Assembly: GCA_946410595.1 (NCBI GenBank)
Contig: CAMKAU010000007.1
Coordinates: 1 to 49,534 of the forward strand
Length of the DNA stretch: 49,534 nucleotides
Origin: an uncultured Clostridia bacterium
Lineage (GTDB): Bacteria; Bacillota; Clostridia; Oscillospirales; CAG-272
Direction: 5' to 3'
Shown: piece after piece, positions 41,614 to 49,534 of the stretch
How positions within the stretch are numbered: the stretch's first letter is position 1
Layout of the letters: each line of letters opens with the position of its first letter
Notes under the pieces: model-generated
What the model saw: the letters and a program-made list of their open reading frames with translations, nothing else
What the model was told of the DNA's origin: nothing
The model's database searches: none
Position numbers and translations under genes: made by a program

Positions 41614-41883
41614 GTGCATACCAATCTTTTGTATCTCCTGGACCATCTGGCAGACGGGATCCTCACGGTCCTGATGCTGCTCTTTCTCTTACGGGTCCTG
41701 ATGCAGTTTTTTCTGGTGCCGGAGGAGAACCGGCTGCTTGCCTTTTCGATCGCGGTAACGGAGATCGTCGTCGCGCCGATGCGGGCGGTCTTTGACCGGT
41801 TCGGGATCGGGGAGGACTCGATGGTCGATCTGCCGTTTCTCGCCTCGCTCTTTTTTCTCGTCCTCCTTTCCGCGTTTCTATGA
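41614..41883 (+). CDS. ylmG: YggT/YlmG family membrane protein
   Basis: 89 residues from a GTG start at 41614 with CGGAGTTTGCC before it. Two hydrophobic segments carry the YggT pattern: LTVLMLLFLLRVLMQFFLVPE, and VVAPMRAVFDRFG followed by a second helix. The P-M-R-x-x-F-D motif is typical. Role not firmly established; YlmG is conserved in the division clusters of Gram-positives, cyanobacteria and plastids. Its stop overlaps the ylmH start (ATGA). Confidence 0.88.
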   Translation: MHTNLLYLLDHLADGILTVLMLLFLLRVLMQFFLVPEENRLLAFSIAVTEIVVAPMRAVFDRFGIGEDSMVDLPFLASLFFLVLLSAFL

Positions 41884-42686
41884 GCGGGCAGGAGTATTCT
41901 TCCGGCGGGTCGCTGCTTCTCGCGCGCGTCGGCGATCTCGTCGCCCGCGCAAATCGGGGCGTCCCCAGCTCCGGCCCCTTCCTCCCGGAGGGGGAGCAGG
42001 AGCTTGTCCGTTCTCTCGCGGGGCGGGGACCTTCCTCTCCGCTTCTTTTGTGGGGCGGATACCCGGACGCGGAACGGAAAAAGGCGTTTTTCCTCCCGGA
42101 GCGGTTTTTGCCGGCGCCGGAGGAGGGGATCAACGCCTTTCTTGAAGACGCGTTTCACTCGCCGCTTTCCTTTCTCTCTCTGGAGGGGAGCGGCTACCGC
42201 TCGCTTTCCCACCGGGACTGGCTCGGCGCCGTCCTCGCACTCGGGATCGAGCGGGACGCGATCGGGGACGTCCGCACGGTCGGAGACCGTGCGGCGCTCC
42301 TCGTCTGCGAGAGGACGGTCGCCGGACTGATCGGGGAGGAGCTGTCCCGCGTGGGGGCGGACGCCGTCCGCGTGAAAGAACTCTCCGCCGGAGAGTGGGA
42401 AAGCTCCCTGCCCGCGCGCGAATACACGCTATGCAGCGATACCGTTCCGTCCGCCCGGCTGGACGCCGTCGTCGGTTCCCTCTGCCGTCTCGCGCGGGAA
42501 AAAGCGAAGGCGGCGGTCACGGGCGGGAACGTGCGCGTAGGGGGTCTGGTCTGCGAAAAGCCGGATCGTACCGTCTGCGAGGGGGAGATCCTTTCGATCC
42601 GGGGGAGCGGGAAGTTTGAGATCCTCTCTCTCTCGGAACAAAACAAAAAGGGCAGGTACCGCTTGCTTGCCCGCCAATACCGATAG
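41880..42686 (+). CDS. ylmH: YlmH family S4-domain RNA-binding protein
   Basis: 268 residues. ATG 41880 overlaps the ylmG stop. The N-terminal part has the YlmH pattern (LWGGYPDAERKKAFFLPE, then LGAVLALGIERDAIGDV). The C-terminal S4 domain (about 195-250) has SARLDAVVGSLCRLAR, NVRVGGLVCEKPD and EGEILSIRGSGKF. YlmH binds rRNA or peptidyl-tRNA-bearing 50S subunits and in Bacillus can replace the ribosome quality-control factor RqcP. Next gene is divIVA, 21 bases on. Confidence 0.92.
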   Translation: MSGQEYSSGGSLLLARVGDLVARANRGVPSSGPFLPEGEQELVRSLAGRGPSSPLLLWGGYPDAERKKAFFLPERFLPAPEEGINAFLEDAFHSPLSFLSLEGSGYRSLSHRDWLGAVLALGIERDAIGDVRTVGDRAALLVCERTVAGLIGEELSRVGADAVRVKELSAGEWESSLPAREYTLCSDTVPSARLDAVVGSLCRLAREKAKAAVTGGNVRVGGLVCEKPDRTVCEGEILSIRGSGKFEILSLSEQNKKGRYRLLARQYR

Positions 42687-42707
42687 GCTGATGCCGAAGG
42701 AGAAAGT

Positions 42708-43733
42708 ATGAATCTGCCGGAAGAGATCCGCAACAAGGAGTTTTCCACCGGGCTGCGCGGCTACAAGATCCAGGAGGTGGAGGATTATATCGAGCTGCTC
42801 CTGGAAAAGTACGACAAGCTGTATAACGAAAACACCGCGCTGGCGGACAAGCTGACCCGCCTTGCCGCGGAAAACGAGGAGATCCGGCAAAAAGCGCAGA
42901 AAACGGAAGAGGAGGCGCGGCTCCGGGCCGAGGAGATTATCGCAGAGGCGCGTGCGACCGCGGATAAGGAAGTGCGCCTGGCGGAGAGCGCCATCAAGGG
43001 AGAGGTCCGCAAAGCGATCGAACGCGCGGAAGAGGAAAAACGCGCCGCCGCCGCGGAGGTCGCCCTGCAGAAAACCCGTCTGCAGGAATTAAAAAACGAA
43101 TACGCCGCGCTGCGTTCCTCCTGCGAGGATCTGCGGGCCGAGCGGGATACCGTCCGCGCCCAGAGAACGCTGCTCGCGGGGGAGACTTCCTCCCTCCGCG
43201 GGGAGAAGGCCGCGCTGGAAAAAGCAAAAAACGCCCTACTGGACGAGCTCGCCTTTTTCCGTACCCGCCTGCAGGATCACACCGCCCGGCTGAACGGGCT
43301 GCTGCCGCGGGAGGAGGTTGACGGGGCGGTCGTCCCGGAGCAGGAGCCGGAGCCCGCGCCCGAGCCCGCGCCCGAGGAGGATCTCCTTTCCGGGACGGAC
43401 GGGGAAGCGGACGCCGCCGGGGAGGAAGACGCCCTGTTCGGATCTCTTTCCCGCGAGCTGAAATACGGAAAGGAGCCGGAGGGAACGCGGGAGATCTCCT
43501 TTGACTTCGGCCGCGCCGCCGGGGAGACGATCCCGCCGGTCAAAGCGCCGGGCGAGGACGCCGCGCCGCAGAAAAAGAACGGAAGCGATCTCTTTTCCGC
43601 CGGGCTGAAGGTGACCCGCGAGCCCGTCGGACAGGCCAGCCGCGAACGCCGGTTCGAGGACGTGAGAGAGCGGCTGGAAAAAGCGATGCCGACCGCGGCG
43701 GAACAAACGGTGAAGCCGCAGAAGTTTATCTGA
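42708..43733 (+). CDS. divIVA: DivIVA-family cell pole/division protein, extended
   Basis: 341 residues, roughly twice Bacillus DivIVA (164). GAAGGAGAAAGT precedes the ATG. The N-terminal lipid-binding domain (about 1-55) shows EFSTGLRGYKIQEVEDYIE with the characteristic arginine and glycine pair. A long coiled coil (about 50-195) follows. After about 200 the protein is low-complexity, with a Glu/Pro stretch (PEQEPEPAPEPAPEEDLL), ending QTVKPQKFI. It marks negatively curved membrane such as the septum and poles. ileS begins 25 bases downstream, as in many Firmicutes. Confidence 0.9.
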   Translation: MNLPEEIRNKEFSTGLRGYKIQEVEDYIELLLEKYDKLYNENTALADKLTRLAAENEEIRQKAQKTEEEARLRAEEIIAEARATADKEVRLAESAIKGEVRKAIERAEEEKRAAAAEVALQKTRLQELKNEYAALRSSCEDLRAERDTVRAQRTLLAGETSSLRGEKAALEKAKNALLDELAFFRTRLQDHTARLNGLLPREEVDGAVVPEQEPEPAPEPAPEEDLLSGTDGEADAAGEEDALFGSLSRELKYGKEPEGTREISFDFGRAAGETIPPVKAPGEDAAPQKKNGSDLFSAGLKVTREPVGQASRERRFEDVRERLEKAMPTAAEQTVKPQKFI

Positions 43734-43758
43734 AATCCACATACGACAGGAGAGTATT

Positions 43759-46563
43759 ATGTCTGCCGATTACACAAACACCCTGAATCTTCCCAAAACC
43801 GCGTTTTCCATGCGCGCGAACCTTCCCGCCCGCGAGCCGGAGATGCTCGCCCGCGACGAGGAGAGCGATCTTTATCACAAGCTGTTGGAAAAGAACAAAA
43901 ACAACCCGCTCTTTATCCTCCACGACGGACCTCCCTTCTCCAACAACGGGATCCACATGGGGACGGCGATGAACAAGATCTTAAAGGATTTTATCATCAA
44001 ATACAAGGCGATGGCGGGCTTCTGCGCGCCGTACGTTCCCGGCTGGGACAACCACGGGATGCCGATCGAGAGCGCGATCATCAAAAAGAACAAGCTTGAC
44101 CGCAAGAAGATGACGATCCCGGAGTTCCGCCGCGCCTGCGAGGCGTTCGCCCGGCACTTCGTCGACGTGCAGATGGAGGAGTTCCGTCGGCTCGGCGTCG
44201 TCGGCGACTGGGCGCACCCCTACCTGACCATGTCCCCCGAGATGGAGGCGAGAGAGGTCAGGGTCTTCGGCAAAATGTACGAGGCCGGCTACATCTATAA
44301 GGGCCTCAAGCCCGTTTACTGGTGTCCGAAGGACGAGACCGCCCTCGCGGAGGCGGAGATCGAATACCGGGACGATCCCTGCACCTCGATCTACGTCAAG
44401 TTCCGTCTTACCGACGACAAGGGGCGCCTGCCCGGCGTCTCCCCGGAGAACACCTATTTCGTCATCTGGACCACGACCACCTGGACCCTCCCCGGCAACG
44501 TCGCCATCGCCGTCCATCCGCGCGAGAGCTACGTCGTCGCCCGCGCCTCCGACAAGAATAACTATATCGTCGCCGAGGCGCTGCTTGACAAAACGATGAA
44601 GGCGGGCGGGCTCGAGACGGAAGAGATCCTTGCCGCGCTTACCGGCAAGGAGCTTGAGTATATGGAGGCGGCGCATCCCTTCCTTGACCGGAAGAGCGTT
44701 CTCCTCAACGCCGACTACGTGACGATGGACAGCGGCACCGGCTGCGTCCATACCGCGCCCGGCTTCGGCGCGGACGACTACCGCACCTGCAAGGCGTACG
44801 GGATCGATATCATCGTCCCCGTGGACGACCGCGGCTATCAGACCGCGGACGCCGGCAAGTACGCCGGGCTCTATTACGCCGAATCCGGCGAGGTGATCCT
44901 CTCCGATCTGAAGGAGAGCGGCGCGCTGTTCGCCTCCGAGGAGCTTACCCACTCCTATCCGCACTGCTGGCGCTGCAAGTCCCCCGTCATTTTCCGTGCG
45001 ACTCCGCAGTGGTTCTGCTCGGTCGCCGATTTCCGCGACGCCGCGACCGAGGCGTGCCGCAAGGTGGACTGGATCCCCGCGTGGGGCGAGGAGAGGATGA
45101 TCCAGATGGTGCGCGAACGCGCCGACTGGTGCATCTCCCGCCAGCGCCACTGGGGGCTCCCGATCCCCGTCTTCTACTGCGAGGACTGCGGTAAGCCCGT
45201 CTGCACCGGCGAGACGGTCGACCGCGTTTCCGCGATCTTCGCGGAGGCGGGCTCGAACGCGTGGTTCGAGCGCGAGGCGGCGGACCTTCTGCCGGACGGC
45301 TTCGTCTGCCCGCACTGCGGCGGCAAGCGCTTTACCAAAGAGACCGATACCCTTGACGGGTGGTTCGACTCCGGCTCCACGCACTTCTCCGTGCTGGAAA
45401 AGGAGCACCATCACTTCCCGGCGGACCTCTATCTCGAGGGTGGCGATCAGTACCGCGGCTGGTTCCAGTCCTCTCTGCTCACCGCGATCGGCGCGGGATG
45501 CGGCAGCGCGCCCTACAAACAGGTGCTCACGCACGGCTGGGTCGTGGACGGAGAAGGGAAGCAGATGCACAAATCCCTCGGCAATTCCGTTTCTCCCTCC
45601 GAGCTGATCCCGAAATACGGCGCCGATCTCGTCCGTCTCTGGGTCGCCTCCAGCGACTACCGGGTGGACGTCCGCGTCAGCGACGCGATCTTCTCTCAGC
45701 TCTCCGAGACCTACCGTAAGATCCGCAACACCGCGCGTATCCTGCTTGCCAACCTCGGGGACGACGGCAGCGATTTCGATCCCGCGCGCGATCAGGTCGC
45801 CGTGGGCGAGATGCTCCCGCTCGACCGCTGGATCCTCGCAAGGACGAACCGTCTCGTGCGCGTCTGCCGCGAGGCGTACGACGCCTACGAGTTCCACACC
45901 GTCTATCACGAGATCAACGATTTCTGCACCGTGGAGCTGTCCAAGCTCTATATCGACATCACCAAGGACCGCCTCTACTGCAGCGGCCGGACCTCGCCCG
46001 AGCGCCGCAGCGCGCAGACCGCGATGTACCGGGTCCTCAGCGCGATCACGCGGCTGCTTGCGCCGATCCTTGCCTTTACCTCCAACGAGATCTGGGGCGC
46101 GATGCCTCACACACCGGAGGAAAAGACCGATCACGTCCTGCTCGCCGATATGCCCGCGTACGATCCCGCCCTCGAGGAGGACGAAGCGGAGGAAAAACGC
46201 TTCGACGCCCTCTTTGAACTGCGGGACGACGTGATGAAGGCGCTGGAGCTCGCGCGGGCGGAGAAAACGATCGGCAAGTCCCTCGAGGCAAAGATCACCG
46301 TTTACGCCGCCGACAAGGAGGCAAGCGCCACGCTCCGCTCCTTCGACGCCGAGACCCTCTGCACCGTTTTCATCGTCTCCGACTGCGCGCTCGCCGACGC
46401 GATGCCCGAGCGGACCGAGGCGATCGAGGGCGCAAAGCTCGCCGTCCGGGTGGACGTCGCCCCGGGCGAAAAGTGCGACCGCTGCTGGATGAACTCGACC
46501 GAAACGACCGCCGACGGGGAAGGAAAGCTCTGCCCCCGCTGCCGCGCCGTGCTCGGCAAATAA
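43759..46563 (+). CDS. ileS: Isoleucyl-tRNA synthetase
   Basis: 934 residues; class I synthetase charging tRNA-Ile with CP1 editing of Val-tRNA-Ile. CAGGAGAGTATT precedes the ATG. The HIGH box is HMGT (66-69) and the KMSKS box reads KQMHKSLGN, both departures from the textbook motifs but apparently lineage variants that keep the second Lys-Ser. VPGWDNHGMPIE, FVIWTTTTWTLPGN (editing), DGWFDSGSTHFSV and the C-terminal zinc finger CDRCWMNST...CPRC are all present. No T-box precedes it; it shares the transcript of divIVA. An unusually strong hairpin follows before lspA. Confidence 0.95.
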   Translation: MSADYTNTLNLPKTAFSMRANLPAREPEMLARDEESDLYHKLLEKNKNNPLFILHDGPPFSNNGIHMGTAMNKILKDFIIKYKAMAGFCAPYVPGWDNHGMPIESAIIKKNKLDRKKMTIPEFRRACEAFARHFVDVQMEEFRRLGVVGDWAHPYLTMSPEMEAREVRVFGKMYEAGYIYKGLKPVYWCPKDETALAEAEIEYRDDPCTSIYVKFRLTDDKGRLPGVSPENTYFVIWTTTTWTLPGNVAIAVHPRESYVVARASDKNNYIVAEALLDKTMKAGGLETEEILAALTGKELEYMEAAHPFLDRKSVLLNADYVTMDSGTGCVHTAPGFGADDYRTCKAYGIDIIVPVDDRGYQTADAGKYAGLYYAESGEVILSDLKESGALFASEELTHSYPHCWRCKSPVIFRATPQWFCSVADFRDAATEACRKVDWIPAWGEERMIQMVRERADWCISRQRHWGLPIPVFYCEDCGKPVCTGETVDRVSAIFAEAGSNAWFEREAADLLPDGFVCPHCGGKRFTKETDTLDGWFDSGSTHFSVLEKEHHHFPADLYLEGGDQYRGWFQSSLLTAIGAGCGSAPYKQVLTHGWVVDGEGKQMHKSLGNSVSPSELIPKYGADLVRLWVASSDYRVDVRVSDAIFSQLSETYRKIRNTARILLANLGDDGSDFDPARDQVAVGEMLPLDRWILARTNRLVRVCREAYDAYEFHTVYHEINDFCTVELSKLYIDITKDRLYCSGRTSPERRSAQTAMYRVLSAITRLLAPILAFTSNEIWGAMPHTPEEKTDHVLLADMPAYDPALEEDEAEEKRFDALFELRDDVMKALELARAEKTIGKSLEAKITVYAADKEASATLRSFDAETLCTVFIVSDCALADAMPERTEAIEGAKLAVRVDVAPGEKCDRCWMNSTETTADGEGKLCPRCRAVLGK

Positions 46564-46573
46564 GGAAAACCAA

Positions 46574-46601
46574 GCGCCGTCCGCCGAAAGGCGGACGGCG
46601 C
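46574..46601 (+). other. Perfect 12-bp hairpin with GAAA tetraloop, ileS-lspA gap
   Basis: GCGCCGTCCGCC (46574-46585), loop GAAA, then GGCGGACGGCGC (46590-46601). No T-run follows, so it is more likely an mRNA stabiliser or processing barrier than a terminator. Confidence 0.75.
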
Positions 46602-46627
46602 GCCGATACCCAGAAACGGAGGATCCG

Positions 46628-47140
46628 ATGTTTCTCTATCTTCTTGTCATCGTTCTCGGCATCTGGCTTGATCAGCTCACCAAATGGCTCGCCGTTACCT
46701 TTCTGCGGGGCGGGGAGTCCTTCGTTTTGATCCCGGGGGCGCTGCAGCTTACCTACGTGGAGAACCGCGGAGCCGCTTTCGGCATTCTGCAGGACAAGCG
46801 CTGGGTCTTTCTCGTCGTTTCGACCGTTGCGATCGCCGCGCTGTTCGTTTTGTTCGTCCGGAAGTATAAAACGCTCCACCCGCTTCTGCGCTGGGGGCTC
46901 GCGCTGGTGATCTCCGGCGGGATCGGCAATATGATCGACCGTCTTTTGATGGGTTACGTCGTCGATTTCGTCGACGTCGTGCTGATCCGCTTCGCCGTTT
47001 TCAACGCGGCGGATTCTTTCGTGACGGTCGGCGCCGCCCTCTTCTTCTGCTGGGCGCTCTTCATCGATCTGCCCGCCTCCCGCGGGAAGGAAAAGAAGAA
47101 ACAGGACGCCGCGCCCGAAGGGCCGGAGGATCCGATATGA
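46628..47140 (+). CDS. lspA: Lipoprotein signal peptidase (SPase II)
   Basis: 170 residues with four membrane helices. It cleaves diacylglyceryl-modified prolipoproteins, of which this window encodes several. The catalytic aspartates are Asp113 (GYVVDFVDV) and Asp129 (FNAADSFV). DQLTKW, VENRGAAFG and GGIGNMIDRLLMG are the family boxes. AACGGAGGATCCG precedes the ATG. The C-terminal tail (KEKKKQDAAPEGPEDP) extends beyond the usual length. The stop overlaps the rluD start. Confidence 0.96.
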   Translation: MFLYLLVIVLGIWLDQLTKWLAVTFLRGGESFVLIPGALQLTYVENRGAAFGILQDKRWVFLVVSTVAIAALFVLFVRKYKTLHPLLRWGLALVISGGIGNMIDRLLMGYVVDFVDVVLIRFAVFNAADSFVTVGAALFFCWALFIDLPASRGKEKKKQDAAPEGPEDPI

Positions 47141-48069
47141 AATATACCGTAAACGAGGCGCAGGAGGGAATGCGCCTCGATCTCTATCTCGCGGAGGCGG
47201 CGGAAATCAGCCGCAGCCTCGCCGCCCGGCATATCGAGGAGGGGAGGGCCCTGCTCAACGGCGCCCCCGCCGATAAAAAAAGCCGGGTCAGCGCCGGTCA
47301 GACGGTCGAGTTTTCGCCCCTGCCGCCCGAGCCGTGCAAGGCGGAGGCGGAGGAGATCCCGCTGGACGTCGTCTACGAGGACGCGGATCTCGTGATCGTC
47401 AACAAGCCCGCCGGCATGGTCGTCCATCCCGCGGCGGGCAACCCGGACGGGACGCTGGTCAACGCCCTGCTCGCTCATTGCGGAGAGTCGCTTTCGGGGA
47501 TCGGGGGCGAGCTGCGCCCCGGGATCGTCCACCGTATCGATAAGGAAACGAGCGGCCTGATCGCCGTCGCCAAAAACGACAAAGCGCACCTCGCGCTCTC
47601 CGCCCAGCTGAAGGATAAAACGATGCGCCGCGTCTACCGCGCGGTCGCGGCGGGCGGCTTTTCCGCCGAGAGCGGACGGATCGACAAGCCGATCGGCCGC
47701 AGCCCGAAGGACCGGAAAAAGATGGCGGTCGTCCCCGCGGACAAGGGGAGAGCCGCCGCCACCCGCTATACCGTACTGGAGCGCTACCCCGGCTGGACCC
47801 TTCTGCGGCTCGACCTGGAGACCGGCCGCACGCATCAGATCCGCGTCCACCTCTCCTCGGTCGGGCATCCGCTGATGGGGGACCGCGTTTACGGCGGCGC
47901 GCCGACCCGGTTTGAAACGCAGCACAGGGATCTGCTCCCCGGTCAGCTTCTGCACGCGGGCGAGCTGGAGCTCGTCCACCCCTCCACGGGGGAAACGATG
48001 CGTTTTACCGCCCCGCTCCCGCCCAATTTTGAGAGGATTTTGGAGATACTTCGACAATTATCAAACTAA
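47137..48069 (+). CDS. rluD: RluD-family 23S rRNA pseudouridine synthase
   Basis: 310 residues. ATG 47137 overlaps the lspA stop (ATGA). An N-terminal S4 domain (about 12-60, RSLAARHIEEGRALLNG) precedes the catalytic domain. VNKPAGMVVHPA, the catalytic HRIDKETSG (Asp135), TGRTHQIRVHLSSVGHPLMGD and QLLHAGELELVHP identify the RluA/RluC/RluD group. The exact target uridines are not deducible; RluD type is favoured by the lspA neighbourhood. It ends the division-cluster run. The last codons and the following 35 bases are AT-rich. Confidence 0.93.
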   Translation: MKYTVNEAQEGMRLDLYLAEAAEISRSLAARHIEEGRALLNGAPADKKSRVSAGQTVEFSPLPPEPCKAEAEEIPLDVVYEDADLVIVNKPAGMVVHPAAGNPDGTLVNALLAHCGESLSGIGGELRPGIVHRIDKETSGLIAVAKNDKAHLALSAQLKDKTMRRVYRAVAAGGFSAESGRIDKPIGRSPKDRKKMAVVPADKGRAAATRYTVLERYPGWTLLRLDLETGRTHQIRVHLSSVGHPLMGDRVYGGAPTRFETQHRDLLPGQLLHAGELELVHPSTGETMRFTAPLPPNFERILEILRQLSN

Positions 48070-48205
48070 ATATTTTATAAGCGTGAAATCATATTAAAGT
48101 TGTCACGGCCGGGAAAAAGCGCGAGATCCGGGGATTTTCCCGCCCCGTCGCGCGGGAGGGAGGAAACCGCCCGGAGCGGCCGACGGCAAAAGGAAGGAAC
48201 ATTAG

Positions 48206-48685
48206 ATGAGTATCGAACGAGTAAAGACCGCGCTGGCCCCCTACGGGCTGGAGGGACGGATTTTGGAGTTTCCCGAGTCGAGCGCCACGGTGGAGGAGGC
48301 CGCGCGGGCGATCGGCTGCGAGCCGGAGCGCATCGCCAAGACCCTTGCGTTTTCGGTACGGGGGAAGACCGCGCTGATCGTGGCGGCGGGGGACGCGCGC
48401 GTGGACAATAAGAAGTTCAAAACGTTTTTCGGCGCCAAGGCGGAGATGCTGCGGCGCGAGGAGACCGAAGCGCTGACCGGATACCCCTGCGGCGCGGTCT
48501 GCCCGTTCGCGCCCGCCGGGGGCGTGGAGATCTATCTCGACGAAAGTCTCAAACGCTTTGACACGGTCTATCCCGCAGCGGGGACGGCGCAGAGCGCCGT
48601 CCGCCTTTCGCTTGCGGAGCTGGAGCGGGCCGCGCGCCCGGTCTGCTGGGTCGACGTGACCAAACGGCCGGAGGAGAGCGTATGA
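48206..48685 (+). CDS. YbaK/EbsC-family aminoacyl-tRNA deacylase
   Basis: 159 residues. AAAGGAAGGAACATTAG precedes the ATG. Recognisable parts are FPESSATVEEAARAIG, RIAKTLAFSV, the lysine-bearing AAGDARVDNKKFK and GGVEIYLDESLKRFD. This is the stand-alone prolyl-tRNA editing (INS-like/YbaK) fold that removes mischarged amino acids, often Cys or Ala from tRNA-Pro. Which substrate this one clears cannot be told. The stop overlaps the start of the flavin reductase gene. Confidence 0.9.
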   Translation: MSIERVKTALAPYGLEGRILEFPESSATVEEAARAIGCEPERIAKTLAFSVRGKTALIVAAGDARVDNKKFKTFFGAKAEMLRREETEALTGYPCGAVCPFAPAGGVEIYLDESLKRFDTVYPAAGTAQSAVRLSLAELERAARPVCWVDVTKRPEESV

Positions 48686-49269
48686 AGATCGCGATGAAGG
48701 GCTCGGCGCAGCTCGGTCCGCTGCCGGTCGTCCTCGTTACCTGCCGGGGCAAGGACGGGCGCGCCAACGTATTCACCGCCGCGTGGACCGGCACGGTCTG
48801 CACCGCGCCGCCGATGGCGTACGTTTCCGTCCGTCCCTCGCGGTATTCCCACGCGCTGATCTCGGAGACGGGGGAGCTCGCTTTGCATCCCGTGCCCGCC
48901 TCGCTTGTGCGGGAGGCGGACTGGTGCGGCACCTACACCGGCGCCAAGGTCGACAAGTTCGCCGCCTGCGGCTTTACCGAGGAAAAGGCGGAAAAGATCG
49001 GCGCCCCGCTGATCGCGGAGTGCCCGCTTGCGCTCGAATGCCGGGTAAAGGAGGTAAAACGCCTCGGCTCGCACGATCTCTTTCTCTGCGAGATCGTCGC
49101 GATCGACGCAGAGGAGGATCTCTTTGACGAAAAAAACGCCCTGCGCATGGAGCGCGCGGGTCTGGCGGCGTTTCTGCACGGGGATTACTACGCCCTCGGC
49201 AAAAAGCTGGCGCATATCGGCGTTTCCGCCGGGAAAAAGAAAAACTTTTCCCGCGGCGGGCGGAAATAA
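48682..49269 (+). CDS. Flavin reductase-like (DIM6/NTAB) protein
   Basis: 195 residues. ATG 48682 overlaps the deacylase stop, with GGAGGAGAGCG before it. The FMN-binding split-barrel pattern is clear: PLPVVLVTCRGKDGRANVFTAAWTG at the N-terminus is split here as PVVLVTC, RANVFTAAW and APPMAYVSVRPSRYS, followed by SETGELALHPV, KVDKFAACGF and CPLALECRV. Such proteins reduce FMN with NAD(P)H or bind flavin for an unknown partner. The C-terminus is basic (GKKKNFSRGGRK). No family-specific partner is nearby. Confidence 0.88.
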   Translation: MKIAMKGSAQLGPLPVVLVTCRGKDGRANVFTAAWTGTVCTAPPMAYVSVRPSRYSHALISETGELALHPVPASLVREADWCGTYTGAKVDKFAACGFTEEKAEKIGAPLIAECPLALECRVKEVKRLGSHDLFLCEIVAIDAEEDLFDEKNALRMERAGLAAFLHGDYYALGKKLAHIGVSAGKKKNFSRGGRK

Positions 49270-49395
49270 GGCAGCCGGGAGCTTTTTTTCCGCGCGCGGC
49301 GGAGCGCTCGCGGGGTCCGCGGCCGGCCGCCGGAGGGGGCGCGGGCGCCTTTTTCCGGGGCCCTGAAAAAAATCAGAAAAAATCAGAAAAAAATG
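49270..49395 (+). other. Gene-free stretch before tRNA-Val
   Basis: Extremely GC-rich from 49288 to 49360, with small self-pairing segments (GGCG CGGG CGCC then TTTTT at about 49337-49353) that may end the upstream unit. From 49366 it turns abruptly A-rich. No coding potential supported. Confidence 0.5.
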
Positions 49396-49424
49396 TTGAC
49401 AAACAAAAACCCCCGTGTTATAAT
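49366..49424 (+). promoter_or_regulatory. tRNA-Val promoter with A-tract UP element
   Basis: TTGACA (49396-49401), a 17-bp spacer and TATAAT (49419-49424) are perfect. Just upstream, three A-runs separated by TCAG recur at about 10-base intervals (49366-49393), resembling an UP element for the RNA polymerase alpha subunit. Confidence 0.85.
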
Positions 49425-49458
49425 AACAAAGCCGCTGAACGAGCGGTCTGTTATTTTG

Positions 49459-49534
49459 GGGAGCATAGCTCAGCTGGGAGAGCACCTGCCTTACAAGCAG
49501 GGGGTCATAGGTTCGAGCCCTATTGTTCCCACCA
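49459..49534 (+). tRNA. tRNA-Val (anticodon TAC)
   Basis: 76 bases. The acceptor arms GGGAGCA and TGTTCCC pair with one G-U, and CCA is encoded at the 3' end. The D arm is TAGCTCAGCTGGGAGAGC, the anticodon arm CCTGC-CTTACAA-GCAGG with TAC, and the T arm contains GGTTCGAGCCC. It reads GTA and GTG codons and ends exactly at the window edge. Confidence 0.97.

Noticed and set aside
43734..43758. T-box expected before ileS
   Set aside because: Only 25 bases separate divIVA and ileS; nothing T-box-like is present.

Overview
The window is GC-rich, densely packed bacterial chromosome. It looks like an endospore-forming member of the Clostridia (Bacillota). The pointers are a SpoIIE phosphatase with a Spo0A-type promoter, two tRNA-sensing T-box leaders, the Gram-positive division cluster yggS-sepF-ylmG-ylmH-divIVA-ileS-lspA-rluD, an FMN riboswitch before ribU, and many near-consensus sigma-A promoters (TTGACA, 17 bp, TATAAT). 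Several secreted lipoproteins with Thr/Pro-rich linkers and glycan-type domains suggest a gut or plant-polymer habitat. I cannot name a genus. No phage, transposon, CRISPR array, rRNA or recognisable defence system was found.

Layout. 1-322 is the tail of a GH43-like lipoprotein gene. 387-4398 holds a Val T-box, valS and a DUF4349 lipoprotein. 4448-9407 (minus) encodes a polytopic membrane protein and an SGNH esterase/GH43 fusion lipoprotein. 9603-11729 is a lipoprotein with an ADP-ribosylglycohydrolase-like domain. 11812-12744 (minus) is cysK. 12993-17256 is trkA-trkH plus a full-length paralog of the first gene. 17322-20993 is lysR-metQ-metN-metI. 21173-22824 is iscS-iscU. 22861-25041 (minus) is a riboflavin operon (FMN riboswitch, ribU, araC, flK-like thioesterase). 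25150-27738 is spoIIE. 27779-30695 (minus) is glyA-pncC-pfkA. 30760-32120 is a minD-like gene followed by a divergent mgsA-like gene. 32117-35577 is a Thr T-box, a DUF362/ferredoxin gene and thrS. 35583-35873 (minus) is a small acidic membrane protein. 35984-48069 is a long plus-strand run: a PfkB-like gene with a broken kinase motif, an alpha/beta hydrolase, miaA, an HlyD-like protein and the division cluster. 48206-49269 is a YbaK-like deacylase and a flavin reductase. A tRNA-Val(TAC) ends the window.

How the genes work together. Sulfur and methionine supply (cysK, iscSU, metQNI) appears regulated by promoter-proximal operators rather than riboswitches; the cysK and iscS promoters share an AACCTATTGAC block. 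The two aminoacyl-tRNA synthetase operons sense uncharged tRNA through T-boxes, and each carries a passenger gene. Riboflavin uptake is FMN-controlled. Convergent gene pairs share perfect bidirectional terminator hairpins.

The best leads are not a new mobile or immune system. They are (i) homologs that have lost their family's catalytic residues (the mgsA-like and PfkB-like genes, and possibly the secreted ARH-like lipoprotein), (ii) a Thr T-box driving an iron-sulfur DUF362 protein, (iii) a shared operator at the sulfur genes, and (iv) an araC gene and a FlK-like thioesterase gene placed in the FMN riboswitch operon. All calls come from reading the sequence; no database search or folding program was run.
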